Assembly (NCBI GenBank): GCA_963824275.1
Contig: CAWGOT010000003.1
Coordinates: 1,302,001 to 1,366,000, forward strand
Source: JANXQG01 sp963824275
GTDB taxonomy: Bacteria > Planctomycetota > Planctomycetia > Pirellulales > Thermoguttaceae
DNA: 64,000 nt
Direction: 5' to 3'
In this document: positions 57,762 through 64,000 of the stretch, piece by piece
Layout: each line of letters starts with the position of its first letter
Position numbering within the stretch: the stretch's first letter is position 1
Position numbers and translations under genes: made by a program
The notes under the pieces: generated by a model
Databases searched by the model: none
Seen by the model: only the letters and a program-made list of their open reading frames with translations
What the model was told of the DNA's origin: nothing

Positions 57762-60205
57762 TGGGTTGGTATCGTTTTGGCCGCGCAAGTATAACCGCCG
57801 CCAGTCTCATGCTCTTGCTGCTCGTCGGCTGCGACAAGCAGGCCGCGCAGCAACCAAACGTGCCGGCGCAAGCCACGGCCTCGAGAGAATCGGCACAAGC
57901 GGCACCGGCCCAGCCAAACGAGACCTCGACCTCCGCCAAGAAACCGTTCGCCGGTTCAAAAACCTGCTACGATTGCCACGCCAAGTTCTACGATCTCTGG
58001 TCGACCTCGCGGCACGGGCTGGCCATGCAGACCTATAGCCCTGAGTTCGCCAAGAAAGAACTCAAGCCGCAGGCCGGCGACGTGGTGATCGGCAAACGGT
58101 CGTTCCGCGCAGAGATCGGCGATAAGGAAGGCTGGGTCCGCGAGAAGGAGGGCGACAAGGAGACGCGCTACCCGATCGCCCACGTCATGGGCGGCAAGAA
58201 CGTCTATTATTTCCTCACGCAGATGCCCCAGGGCCGACTGCAGGTCCTGCCCGTGGCCTACGACGTCCACAAGCAGACCTGGTACGACACCACGGCCAGC
58301 GGCGTCCGCCACTTCCCCGATCGCAGCCAGCTCGACGAGGCCCTGCCCTGGACCGATCGGCTCTTCACCTTCAACACCACCTGCTTCGATTGCCACGTCA
58401 GCCAGTTGGCCACCAACTACGACCTCGCGACCGACACCTATCACACCACCTGGCGCGAAGCGGGCATCAGTTGCGAGTCGTGCCATGGTCCCGGCGGCGA
58501 GCATATCGCGGCCATGGAGGCCGGCGTCCAAGGGCACACCTCGAAAGATATCAAGATCATCCGCACGCTCGAGTTCAGCCACCAGCGGATGAACGACATG
58601 TGCGCCACCTGCCACGCCAAGATGGTGCCGCTCTCCACCGATTTCATCGCCGGCGACAAGTTCTACGACCACTACGACCTGATCACGCTGGAGCACGCCG
58701 ACTTCTATCCCGACGGCCGCGACCTGGGCGAGAACTACACCTACACCTCCTGGTCGATGAGCCCTTGCTTGAAGTCGGACAAGCTCGATTGCAACCAGTG
58801 CCACACGCCCAGCGGCCGGCCGCGGTTCGAGGGCGGCGAGGCGAACAAGTCGTGCCTGCCGTGCCACGCCGAGATCGTGGCGGACCCCACGGCCCACAGC
58901 CATCACAAGGCGGAAAGCACGGGCAACTCGTGCATCGCCTGCCACATGCCGATGAGCCGCTTCGCCGCCATGGCCCGCACCGACCACTCGATGCGCCCGC
59001 CCATGCCCTCGGCCACGATCGCCTACAAGTCGCCCAACGCCTGCAACCAATGCCACGCCGACCACGACGCGCCGTGGGCCGACCAGTGGGTCCGCAAGTG
59101 GTATCCGCGAGATTACCAGGCCGAGCCGCTCCGCCGCGCGGCGCTCTTGGACGCGGGGCGGAAGAACGATTGGAAGCGGCTGCCGGAGATGCTGGCCGAC
59201 GTCCAGAACAAGCAGGGCGACGAGATCTACCGCAACTCGCTCGTGCGGCTGCTCCGCGGCTGCAACGATGCCAAGAAGTGGCCGGTGCTGATCGCCGCTC
59301 TGAAGGACGATTCGCCGCTGGTGAGGGCGAGCGCCGCCGCGGCCCTGGACGGCTATCTTACCCTGGAAAGCGTTGCCGCGCTGCTCCGCGCCACGGCCGA
59401 CCCCGTGCGGCTGGTGCGGATCCGGGCCGCGGCGGCCTTGGCCTCCGTGCCCGCCGAGCGGATCGAGAACCCCGGCGCCCGGCAGTCGCTACAGAAGGCG
59501 GCGGCGGAGTTCAAGACGGCCATGCAATCGCGGCCCGACGATTGGGCCTCCTATTCGAACCTGGGCAGCTACTACATGGAGAGCGACGACTACGTCGCGG
59601 CGGCGGCGGCCTTCGAGACGGCCCTCAAGCTGGAGCCCCGCGTGGCGGCGCCGATGGTCAACCTGTCGATGGCCTACTCCAATTTGAAGCAGAACGACAA
59701 GGCCGAGGCCTGGCTCCGCAAGGCATTGAAGGCCGAACCGGAGAATGCCGCGGCCAACTTCAACCTGGGCCTGCTCCTGGCCGAGACCAATCGCATGGCC
59801 GATGCCGAGAAGGCCCTCAGGGCTGCGCTCAAGACGGACCCGCAGCTTGCCCCGGCGGCCTACAACCTGGGCGTGATCCTGGGCGAAAAGAAGGACCTGG
59901 CAGGAGCGGTCCAATGGTGCCGCAAGGCCCACGATTTGCAGCCGGAAGAGGTGAAGTACACGGAGAGCCTGGTCTATTACCTGACCGAGAAAGGGGACAA
60001 CGACGAGGCGATTGCCGTGCTCGAGAAGGCGATCGAGCGGGACCCGAGGTTCTTCAACGGCTCGGCGAACCTGGCCGGGATCCACGAGAGTCGCGGCGAG
60101 CGGAAGGCGGCGGCCCGCGTGCTCCGCGCCGCCCTGGCCCAGCCGGAATTTCCGCCGGAATTGCGCGGGGCGTGGAAGAAGCACGTGGAGGAGTTGGAGA
60201 AGTAG
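57761..60205 (+). CDS. Octaheme c-type cytochrome lipoprotein fused to HEAT and TPR repeats
   Basis: This 814-aa uninterrupted protein has an N-terminal lipoprotein signal ('SLMLLLLVGCDKQ'). Eight CxxCH heme motifs follow (CYDCH, CFDCH, CESCH, CATCH, CNQCH, CLPCH, CIACH, CNQCH) within residues ~65-435, with extra His residues as axial ligands. Next comes a HEAT-like region ('ALKDDSPLVRASAAAALDGY'), then about six TPR units ('WASYSNLGSYYMESDDYVAA', 'NLGLLLAETNRMADAEKAL'). It resembles cytochrome c554-type multiheme proteins. It is probably periplasmic and membrane-tethered, acting in electron transfer with a protein-binding tail. The start is uncertain: TTG 57761 lies in a repeat. Confidence 0.9.
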   Translation: MGWYRFGRASITAASLMLLLLVGCDKQAAQQPNVPAQATASRESAQAAPAQPNETSTSAKKPFAGSKTCYDCHAKFYDLWSTSRHGLAMQTYSPEFAKKELKPQAGDVVIGKRSFRAEIGDKEGWVREKEGDKETRYPIAHVMGGKNVYYFLTQMPQGRLQVLPVAYDVHKQTWYDTTASGVRHFPDRSQLDEALPWTDRLFTFNTTCFDCHVSQLATNYDLATDTYHTTWREAGISCESCHGPGGEHIAAMEAGVQGHTSKDIKIIRTLEFSHQRMNDMCATCHAKMVPLSTDFIAGDKFYDHYDLITLEHADFYPDGRDLGENYTYTSWSMSPCLKSDKLDCNQCHTPSGRPRFEGGEANKSCLPCHAEIVADPTAHSHHKAESTGNSCIACHMPMSRFAAMARTDHSMRPPMPSATIAYKSPNACNQCHADHDAPWADQWVRKWYPRDYQAEPLRRAALLDAGRKNDWKRLPEMLADVQNKQGDEIYRNSLVRLLRGCNDAKKWPVLIAALKDDSPLVRASAAAALDGYLTLESVAALLRATADPVRLVRIRAAAALASVPAERIENPGARQSLQKAAAEFKTAMQSRPDDWASYSNLGSYYMESDDYVAAAAAFETALKLEPRVAAPMVNLSMAYSNLKQNDKAEAWLRKALKAEPENAAANFNLGLLLAETNRMADAEKALRAALKTDPQLAPAAYNLGVILGEKKDLAGAVQWCRKAHDLQPEEVKYTESLVYYLTEKGDNDEAIAVLEKAIERDPRFFNGSANLAGIHESRGERKAAARVLRAALAQPEFPPELRGAWKKHVEELEK

Positions 60206-60387
60206 AACCGCCGCCCTATGAGCGAGATCTCCACGTCCTCGTTCCTACGCTCCGCGCGGGAACGCACTGGACGGCTGCTCCGCGGCCTCGTGTCATGATC
60301 CCCACCGGCAGCGACCGATTGTGTCAAATTTGGTCGCTGGTGTGTTGTCATCCCCGCCTGGTCGGTCGCCAAGCCTCGCTCGACCAG

Positions 60388-60771
60388 CTATGTCAGATCC
60401 TGGCAATCATCCGCAAATCGCTGTTCGGAAAATTGCCCCGTCCATCCATCGCTACCCAAATACCATCCGGCCAATTCCCCTAAGCCTTCATTAGTGAGAT
60501 CAACAACGTTTCCGTTGCTCGCCGCAAATGAAATGCGCAAGGCACCTGAATCGATTGCGTCCAGTAGATTTACCAGTGTGTGGTCAACGCAGTCCGTAAT
60601 CACGTTTACCGCGAGGTCTTTTAGTGAATCGCCATTGAGTTTCTCACGCCATCGTTTTGCAGGCGGACTATTACCCTCTGGTCGAAGAAGCATATCGCAG
60701 TCCGCGATAGACCTGTCTCGAACGTGTCGCACCAGCGCTTTGGCAAATTCCTCGATTTCAGGCGTTGGCAT
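60388..60771 (-). CDS. Hypothetical protein (127 aa)
   Basis: ATG 60771 (MPTPEIEEFAKALVRHVRD) encodes a mixed alpha/beta protein ('SLKDLAVNVITDCVDHTLVN', 'DAIDSGALRISFAASNGNV'). There is no signal peptide, TM helix or recognised motif. It lies alone on the minus strand downstream of the broken antitoxin gene; with that antitoxin's partner missing, it is tempting but unsupported to pair them. The preceding 180 bp (60206-60387) show no gene. Confidence 0.6.
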   Translation of the reverse strand: MPTPEIEEFAKALVRHVRDRSIADCDMLLRPEGNSPPAKRWREKLNGDSLKDLAVNVITDCVDHTLVNLLDAIDSGALRISFAASNGNVVDLTNEGLGELAGWYLGSDGWTGQFSEQRFADDCQDLT

Positions 60772-60837
60772 ATTATCCTCCCTAGGTGTATACGAGTCGG
60801 GCCGGATACCGCACGTTCGCGTAGTATCGCCGCGCCC

Positions 60838-61123
60838 CTAGTCCTGAAGTGGCGCGCTACACGGACACGCTGTCAGGTTAACGTCCCGCATCACCCCCTC
60901 GACTCTTGAAAAATCCGCATCCGTTCTTACGTCCGGCATTTTCTCCAGATACGCTTCAAATGTCATCGCGGGCGTCTCCTGGTCGCCCCGGGTCGCCCGC
61001 CAAGAGGGCGTCGCGAAGGATCGCCCTGTGCTCCTCTTCGACGCTCCGGCGGTGCTCGTCAGCGCGCTGATTCAATCTGGCGAGAATTGTGGGTTCCACG
61101 TCTCGTAAAAGCAACTCAGCCAT
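60838..61123 (-). CDS. FitA/VapB-like ribbon-helix-helix antitoxin, frameshifted, without toxin
   Basis: ATG 61123 gives 'MAELLLRDVEPTILARLNQR' followed by RADEHRRSVEEEHRAILRD, the FitA/VapB ribbon-helix-helix pattern. That frame ends at 60956, but a second frame (from 60966) supplies 'MTFEAYLEKMPDVRTDADF' and 'RVEGVMRDV', the usual antitoxin C-terminus. One indel near 60970 therefore probably splits an ~85-aa antitoxin. A PIN-domain toxin should follow but is absent. The start overlaps the Rpn-like gene by 8 bp. Confidence 0.65.
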
Positions 61124-61997
61124 GCGTTTCGCGGTTGCGCAGCTTCTCTTGCAGAGTGCTCGTCAGCGCTTGAAGCTGCTCCAAGGTGAACGTTCGCAAC
61201 TCCTTTTCTTCGCCGACGGGCACGCGGAGAATGCCTTGCAGCATTTGGATCGTTTCGATTTTGCCTTTGATCTCGCCTTTGCGCTCGGCAGCGTCGATTT
61301 CCCATTCTCGGTCCTGAATCGCTCTCTCTCGCGCATCATACATGGCTTTGTCCTCGGTAATTTGGGCAATCCTGGCCAGCGTTTCCGTCGCCTGCCGTAT
61401 CGCCGGCTGCGGCAACAGTTCCAAAAGCACCGCTGGCTCGTACTCGTGGGCGTGCAGGAGCCAGTACAGCCAGCGGTCCAGCATGCTGGCCAAGCGCAGC
61501 TCCGACTCCTTGACATTATACCTCCCCAGTTCCAGCGTGTGAAGCTCCAATGTCCCCGCCAAGACCCGCCCCGCTTCCACGTCGGCCAAGCGAAAGACAT
61601 GGTGGACCCGGGTCGCGTCCGGCCAAAGGAGGCCATTGACCAGCCAAATCGTATAGACCGGCCTGAGGATCTTGTGCGTCTCTCCCGCCTTGAGCTGGCC
61701 GGCGTAGAGCTGGCAACCGTAATATACGATCCGTTGTACCAGGCCCTCGTAGGTCGTCAGTTGCATCTCGACGTCGTAAATCACCCCCGTGCGGTCGACC
61801 GCCTTGATGTCCAGAACCGACAGTTTGTCGTCATGGAAATCTTGGGGCTTGAATGGATTTTCCAGGGTAACCTCGACGATCGGTGCCTTTGGCTGAAGGA
61901 TCGCGTTGAGCAAACTGATCAAAACGAGACGGTTCTCCGGCGTGCCGAAGATCTTTTTGAAGGCGAAGTCGTTGATCGGTCGGATTCCAAGCGGCAT
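61116..61997 (-). CDS. Rpn-family recombination-promoting nuclease / PDDEXK transposase-like protein
   Basis: ATG 61997 (MPLGIRPINDFAFKKIFGTP). The PD-(D/E)xK core is visible: 'DFHDDKLSVLDIKAVDRTGV' with 'YDVEMQLTTYEGLVQRIVYY', the Q-L-T/R-x-x-Y pattern typical of Rpn/TIGR01784 proteins. The C-terminus is helical and charged ('EWEIDAAERKGEIKGKIETI'). 293 aa. Rpn proteins cleave DNA and promote RecA-independent recombination in E. coli and can be toxic; some are phage-defence proteins. The upstream in-frame extension to 62159 is unconvincing. Confidence 0.87.
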   Translation of the reverse strand: MPLGIRPINDFAFKKIFGTPENRLVLISLLNAILQPKAPIVEVTLENPFKPQDFHDDKLSVLDIKAVDRTGVIYDVEMQLTTYEGLVQRIVYYGCQLYAGQLKAGETHKILRPVYTIWLVNGLLWPDATRVHHVFRLADVEAGRVLAGTLELHTLELGRYNVKESELRLASMLDRWLYWLLHAHEYEPAVLLELLPQPAIRQATETLARIAQITEDKAMYDARERAIQDREWEIDAAERKGEIKGKIETIQMLQGILRVPVGEEKELRTFTLEQLQALTSTLQEKLRNRETHG

Positions 61998-62165
61998 GGC
62001 GGTCGGCGGAAAGCAGCAAGTGGCAAATTCCAGGGGAGATTCCCTCGCCCCATGCAATATACTCGATCCGCCGCGCACGGTCACCGGGGGGCAGGAAGGG
62101 GCAGGAAAATCGATCTTTGGATTGGCGAGGAGTAAGTCGGCCATGGCTTTGCACCTCAACCAGCC

Positions 62166-63596
62166 TTAGGGCACCCTCTTCCCTTTCGCCTGCAATACCA
62201 ATACCCAGTCACCGTCGCCATCGTGGTTGTTGCCGGGGGGCGTGAAATCACGCGAGCCCGTGTTGGCCAGCGGTGAACCGGCGATCGCCGTATACGTGCC
62301 GTTGCTCGGATCGAACCAGCGGGCCTCGACTGGCCCGCTGAGCCTTGTCATGTCGATGGAAACCGTGCGCCGCGTGGGCAGATACGCCAAGACCAGAAAA
62401 CCGTCCGCGGTCCGTGCCGCCGTCGCGTAGTCATTGCTGTCCACTCCCCCAACGAAATCTTCGTCCCTGATCATCGTGCCGTAGCCGGACGTCAGCGTGC
62501 TGTGCGTCTGATCCGGAACCAGATCGTACCAGGCCAGCGGCTCGAAGAACGCCTTGAGGCAGACCATCTGCGCAGCCCCCGGCGTGTCGAGGTGCTTTTT
62601 CCAGTCCGATTTGAAGGGCCACGTGTAACCGTTGCCATAGAGTTGCCCCGTGGCGCCGCTCAGAAGGGACCAATACTCCTGGCGCCGCAGCGTGTAGGGC
62701 GTGCTGGTCTTCGGCTGCGAATTGCCCTCGAACTCGTAGACCGCCTCGACCATGAACACGGGCATGGTCTTGGCCGGATGATTGTAGCCGCGGAGGACCT
62801 GGACGTAGGGCGGTCCATAGCAATAGGCGGCGTTGAGGGCGACGATGGCCGCCCACTGCGGGTCGTCGCTGGAAAGGCTTTTCCCAACGTGCAGTTCGAT
62901 CGTCTGGATGTGGCGGCTGTCCATCTCCTTGATGCCCAGCGCCACGGCGGTCACGACGGCGTCGCATTTCGCATCGTGCCAGCGCTCGAAATCGTTGCCG
63001 CTCATCCAGAGGATGTTGTCGAAGTCCTTGTAGCGGCTGCCCACATAGCGGCCGTAGTCGCGGCACCGGGCGGGTCCGTTGTTGAGCAGCGCCGGCAGCC
63101 AGGCGATCGTCTCCGCCGGATTCAGGAGGATCAGGATCTTGTGTTTCGCCGCCAGCTTGATCATCAGATCGACCCTCGCGAAGAAGGCTTCGTTGGGCGT
63201 GGTCAGATCATAATGATTCCAATCGGCTCCGCCGGGGAGATGGCCCGTGAAAGGGCGAATGCCGTCGTAGGTGCTCCCGTCGTCCCGGCCTGCCATGTTC
63301 GCGCCCGCCGTGAGGAGGTTGACCCAGTCCGCGTTGAATCCGTGCGCCTGCCGGTCCGCGAAGAACATGTCCGCATCCGCAGTGCTGATGTTCGTGGTCA
63401 GGGCTTGCGTGGAATCGCCGGCCATGAGAAAGGGAACATCGTGCTGGTCCACCAGATAGCGGCCGTTGGCGCTGACTTTGAGCGGATAGACCGGCCCGGC
63501 GGCGGCTGGCTGGCCGGCTTGGGTGACGGCCGTTCCACAACAAAACACGGCAGCAGAAAATGGAACAAACGCAATGCTCAGTCGGCCTGATTTCAT
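62166..63596 (-). CDS. Secreted DUF4038-family glycoside hydrolase (apiosidase-like)
   Basis: ATG 63596 opens a signal peptide ('LSIAFVPFSAAVFCCGTAV'). The TIM-barrel DUF4038 domain starts 'YPLKVSANGRYLVDQHDVPF' and 'LMAGDSTQALTTNI', with 'FDNILWMSGNDFERWHDA' and 'PVFMVEAVYEFEGNSQPKTS' likely carrying the catalytic acids (Asp in SGND, Glu in VEA). A C-terminal beta domain ('GPVEARWFDPSNGTYTAIAG') matches the collagen-binding-type Ig module. 476 aa. Such enzymes remove apiose or other side sugars from plant polysaccharides. The specificity here is unknown. Confidence 0.87.
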   Translation of the reverse strand: MKSGRLSIAFVPFSAAVFCCGTAVTQAGQPAAAGPVYPLKVSANGRYLVDQHDVPFLMAGDSTQALTTNISTADADMFFADRQAHGFNADWVNLLTAGANMAGRDDGSTYDGIRPFTGHLPGGADWNHYDLTTPNEAFFARVDLMIKLAAKHKILILLNPAETIAWLPALLNNGPARCRDYGRYVGSRYKDFDNILWMSGNDFERWHDAKCDAVVTAVALGIKEMDSRHIQTIELHVGKSLSSDDPQWAAIVALNAAYCYGPPYVQVLRGYNHPAKTMPVFMVEAVYEFEGNSQPKTSTPYTLRRQEYWSLLSGATGQLYGNGYTWPFKSDWKKHLDTPGAAQMVCLKAFFEPLAWYDLVPDQTHSTLTSGYGTMIRDEDFVGGVDSNDYATAARTADGFLVLAYLPTRRTVSIDMTRLSGPVEARWFDPSNGTYTAIAGSPLANTGSRDFTPPGNNHDGDGDWVLVLQAKGKRVP

Positions 63597-63881
63597 GTTG
63601 ATCCGATCTCCTGGTCTCTGGATCGTAGGCATAATTATCTGCCTTTTCGCTCGCAAGGCAAGGCTGACCAAGTCGTGCCCACGTCGACGAAAATGGAAGA
63701 AAAGAAAATTGGGGAAAGGAAAATGAATCCGGATTCATATTCCTTTCTCTAATTTTCCTTTCTTATCATTCTGGCTGTCGCCGCTTGGCAACTGTATATT
63801 GATTGTTCGGGCAGTTCGCCGGTCTGATCGAACCGCCGGGACGGCAGGCCAGCAGAACCCCAAGCACAAGGAGAGCCATTG

Positions 63882-64000
63882 ATGGACCAGGACCTTGAAC
63901 ATCTTCGCCTGTTGTCGATTTTCCATTACATCGTGGGCGCGCTCGCCGCTCTGTTTTCTTGTCTGCCGTTCATCCATCTGGCGATCGGCGTTGCGATCGT
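63882..64000 (+). CDS. Small membrane protein, 3' end outside window
   Basis: ATG 63882 follows AGGAGA. The visible 39 residues, 'MDQDLEHLRLLSIFHYIVGA' and onwards, lead into a TM helix ('ALAALFSCLPFIHLAIGVAI'). This start resembles a small conserved multi-TM family seen in Planctomycetota and Verrucomicrobiota (recollection). Function unknown. Confidence 0.7.
   Translation, partial: MDQDLEHLRLLSIFHYIVGALAALFSCLPFIHLAIGVAI

Noticed and set aside
57956..59065. 369-aa minus-strand open frame
   Set aside because: It is antisense to the multiheme cytochrome, whose eight CxxCH motifs and repeats are unmistakable. The antisense product is Val/Gly-rich without motifs.

Overview
The window reads as chromosomal DNA of a GC-rich Gram-negative bacterium, most likely a member of Planctomycetota (Pirellulales-like). 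This rests on an LpxA-type acyltransferase, a PEP-CTERM protein with HAF repeats, a multiheme lipoprotein with HEAT and TPR repeats, an ExeA-like ATPase paired with a GspB/BY-kinase-like protein, and many short palindromic repeat families, including one whose translation contains 'TRSASEG'. This is inference; no rRNA is present. Roughly 40 single-base frameshifts break otherwise well-conserved genes, so the assembly probably carries uncorrected indels. Such genes are annotated at full length with the shift positions noted.

Layout. 0-5.4 kb: an RDD protein and a SpoIIM-like membrane protein, a B12-binding-type radical SAM protein, a single-domain response regulator and a response regulator with an HD-GYP domain. 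5.4-20.5 kb: a defence region, almost all on the minus strand. In transcriptional order it holds an MNT-HEPN pair overlapping asnS, intact asnS, a remnant of a restriction gene start, a small AT-rich module (small helical ORF, papain-like protein, two-TM protein), radC, a type III mod-res pair and a 93-aa ORF. A displaced 270-bp copy of the asnS 3' end, dinD and a type IIG restriction-modification gene follow. The two direct copies of the asnS 3' end bracket about 8.3 kb, as expected if a circle had integrated by a single crossover at asnS.

20.5-27.8 kb: housekeeping and transport genes (trxB, cstA, an amino-acid permease with a charged insertion, a TPR protein, lpxA, a truncated Band 7 protein). 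27.8-31.6 kb: two overlapping Hsp70-like genes, one membrane-anchored. 32-36.4 kb: an agmatinase-like gene, a PEP-CTERM/HAF protein and an ATPase/DUF234 gene beside a tRNA 3' fragment. 36.5-41.3 kb: ExeA-like ATPase, GspB/BY-kinase-like protein, histidine kinase and a coiled-coil protein lying between two copies of the kinase 3' end. 41.5-47.5 kb: SWIM/SNF2 helicase, a small conserved gene, a secreted LamG-like protein, a response regulator and a histidine kinase. 47.7-53.8 kb: KorAB-type 2-oxoacid:ferredoxin oxidoreductase, a UPF0173 hydrolase, a small conserved gene, a GlcG/HbpS-like protein and a DUF155/RMD1-like protein. 53.7-64 kb: a large type ISP-like methyltransferase, an octaheme-HEAT-TPR lipoprotein, a small hypothetical gene, a broken FitA/VapB-like antitoxin with an Rpn-like nuclease, a DUF4038 glycosidase and the start of a membrane protein.

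The most unusual signal is a short near-palindromic element (core CACCATGTACYCATGG). It occurs five times, always inside or at the 5' edge of a gene and always in the same orientation relative to that gene. It is translated in frame as GTMYSWSAA or GGHHVLMVGG. Other repeat families are also read in frame (45-bp and 72-bp tandem units and two further short repeats). Two adjacent Hsp70 paralogues carry different repeats at almost the same residue. Coding sequences here seem to be colonised by short repeats, much as Rickettsia palindromic elements colonise genes.
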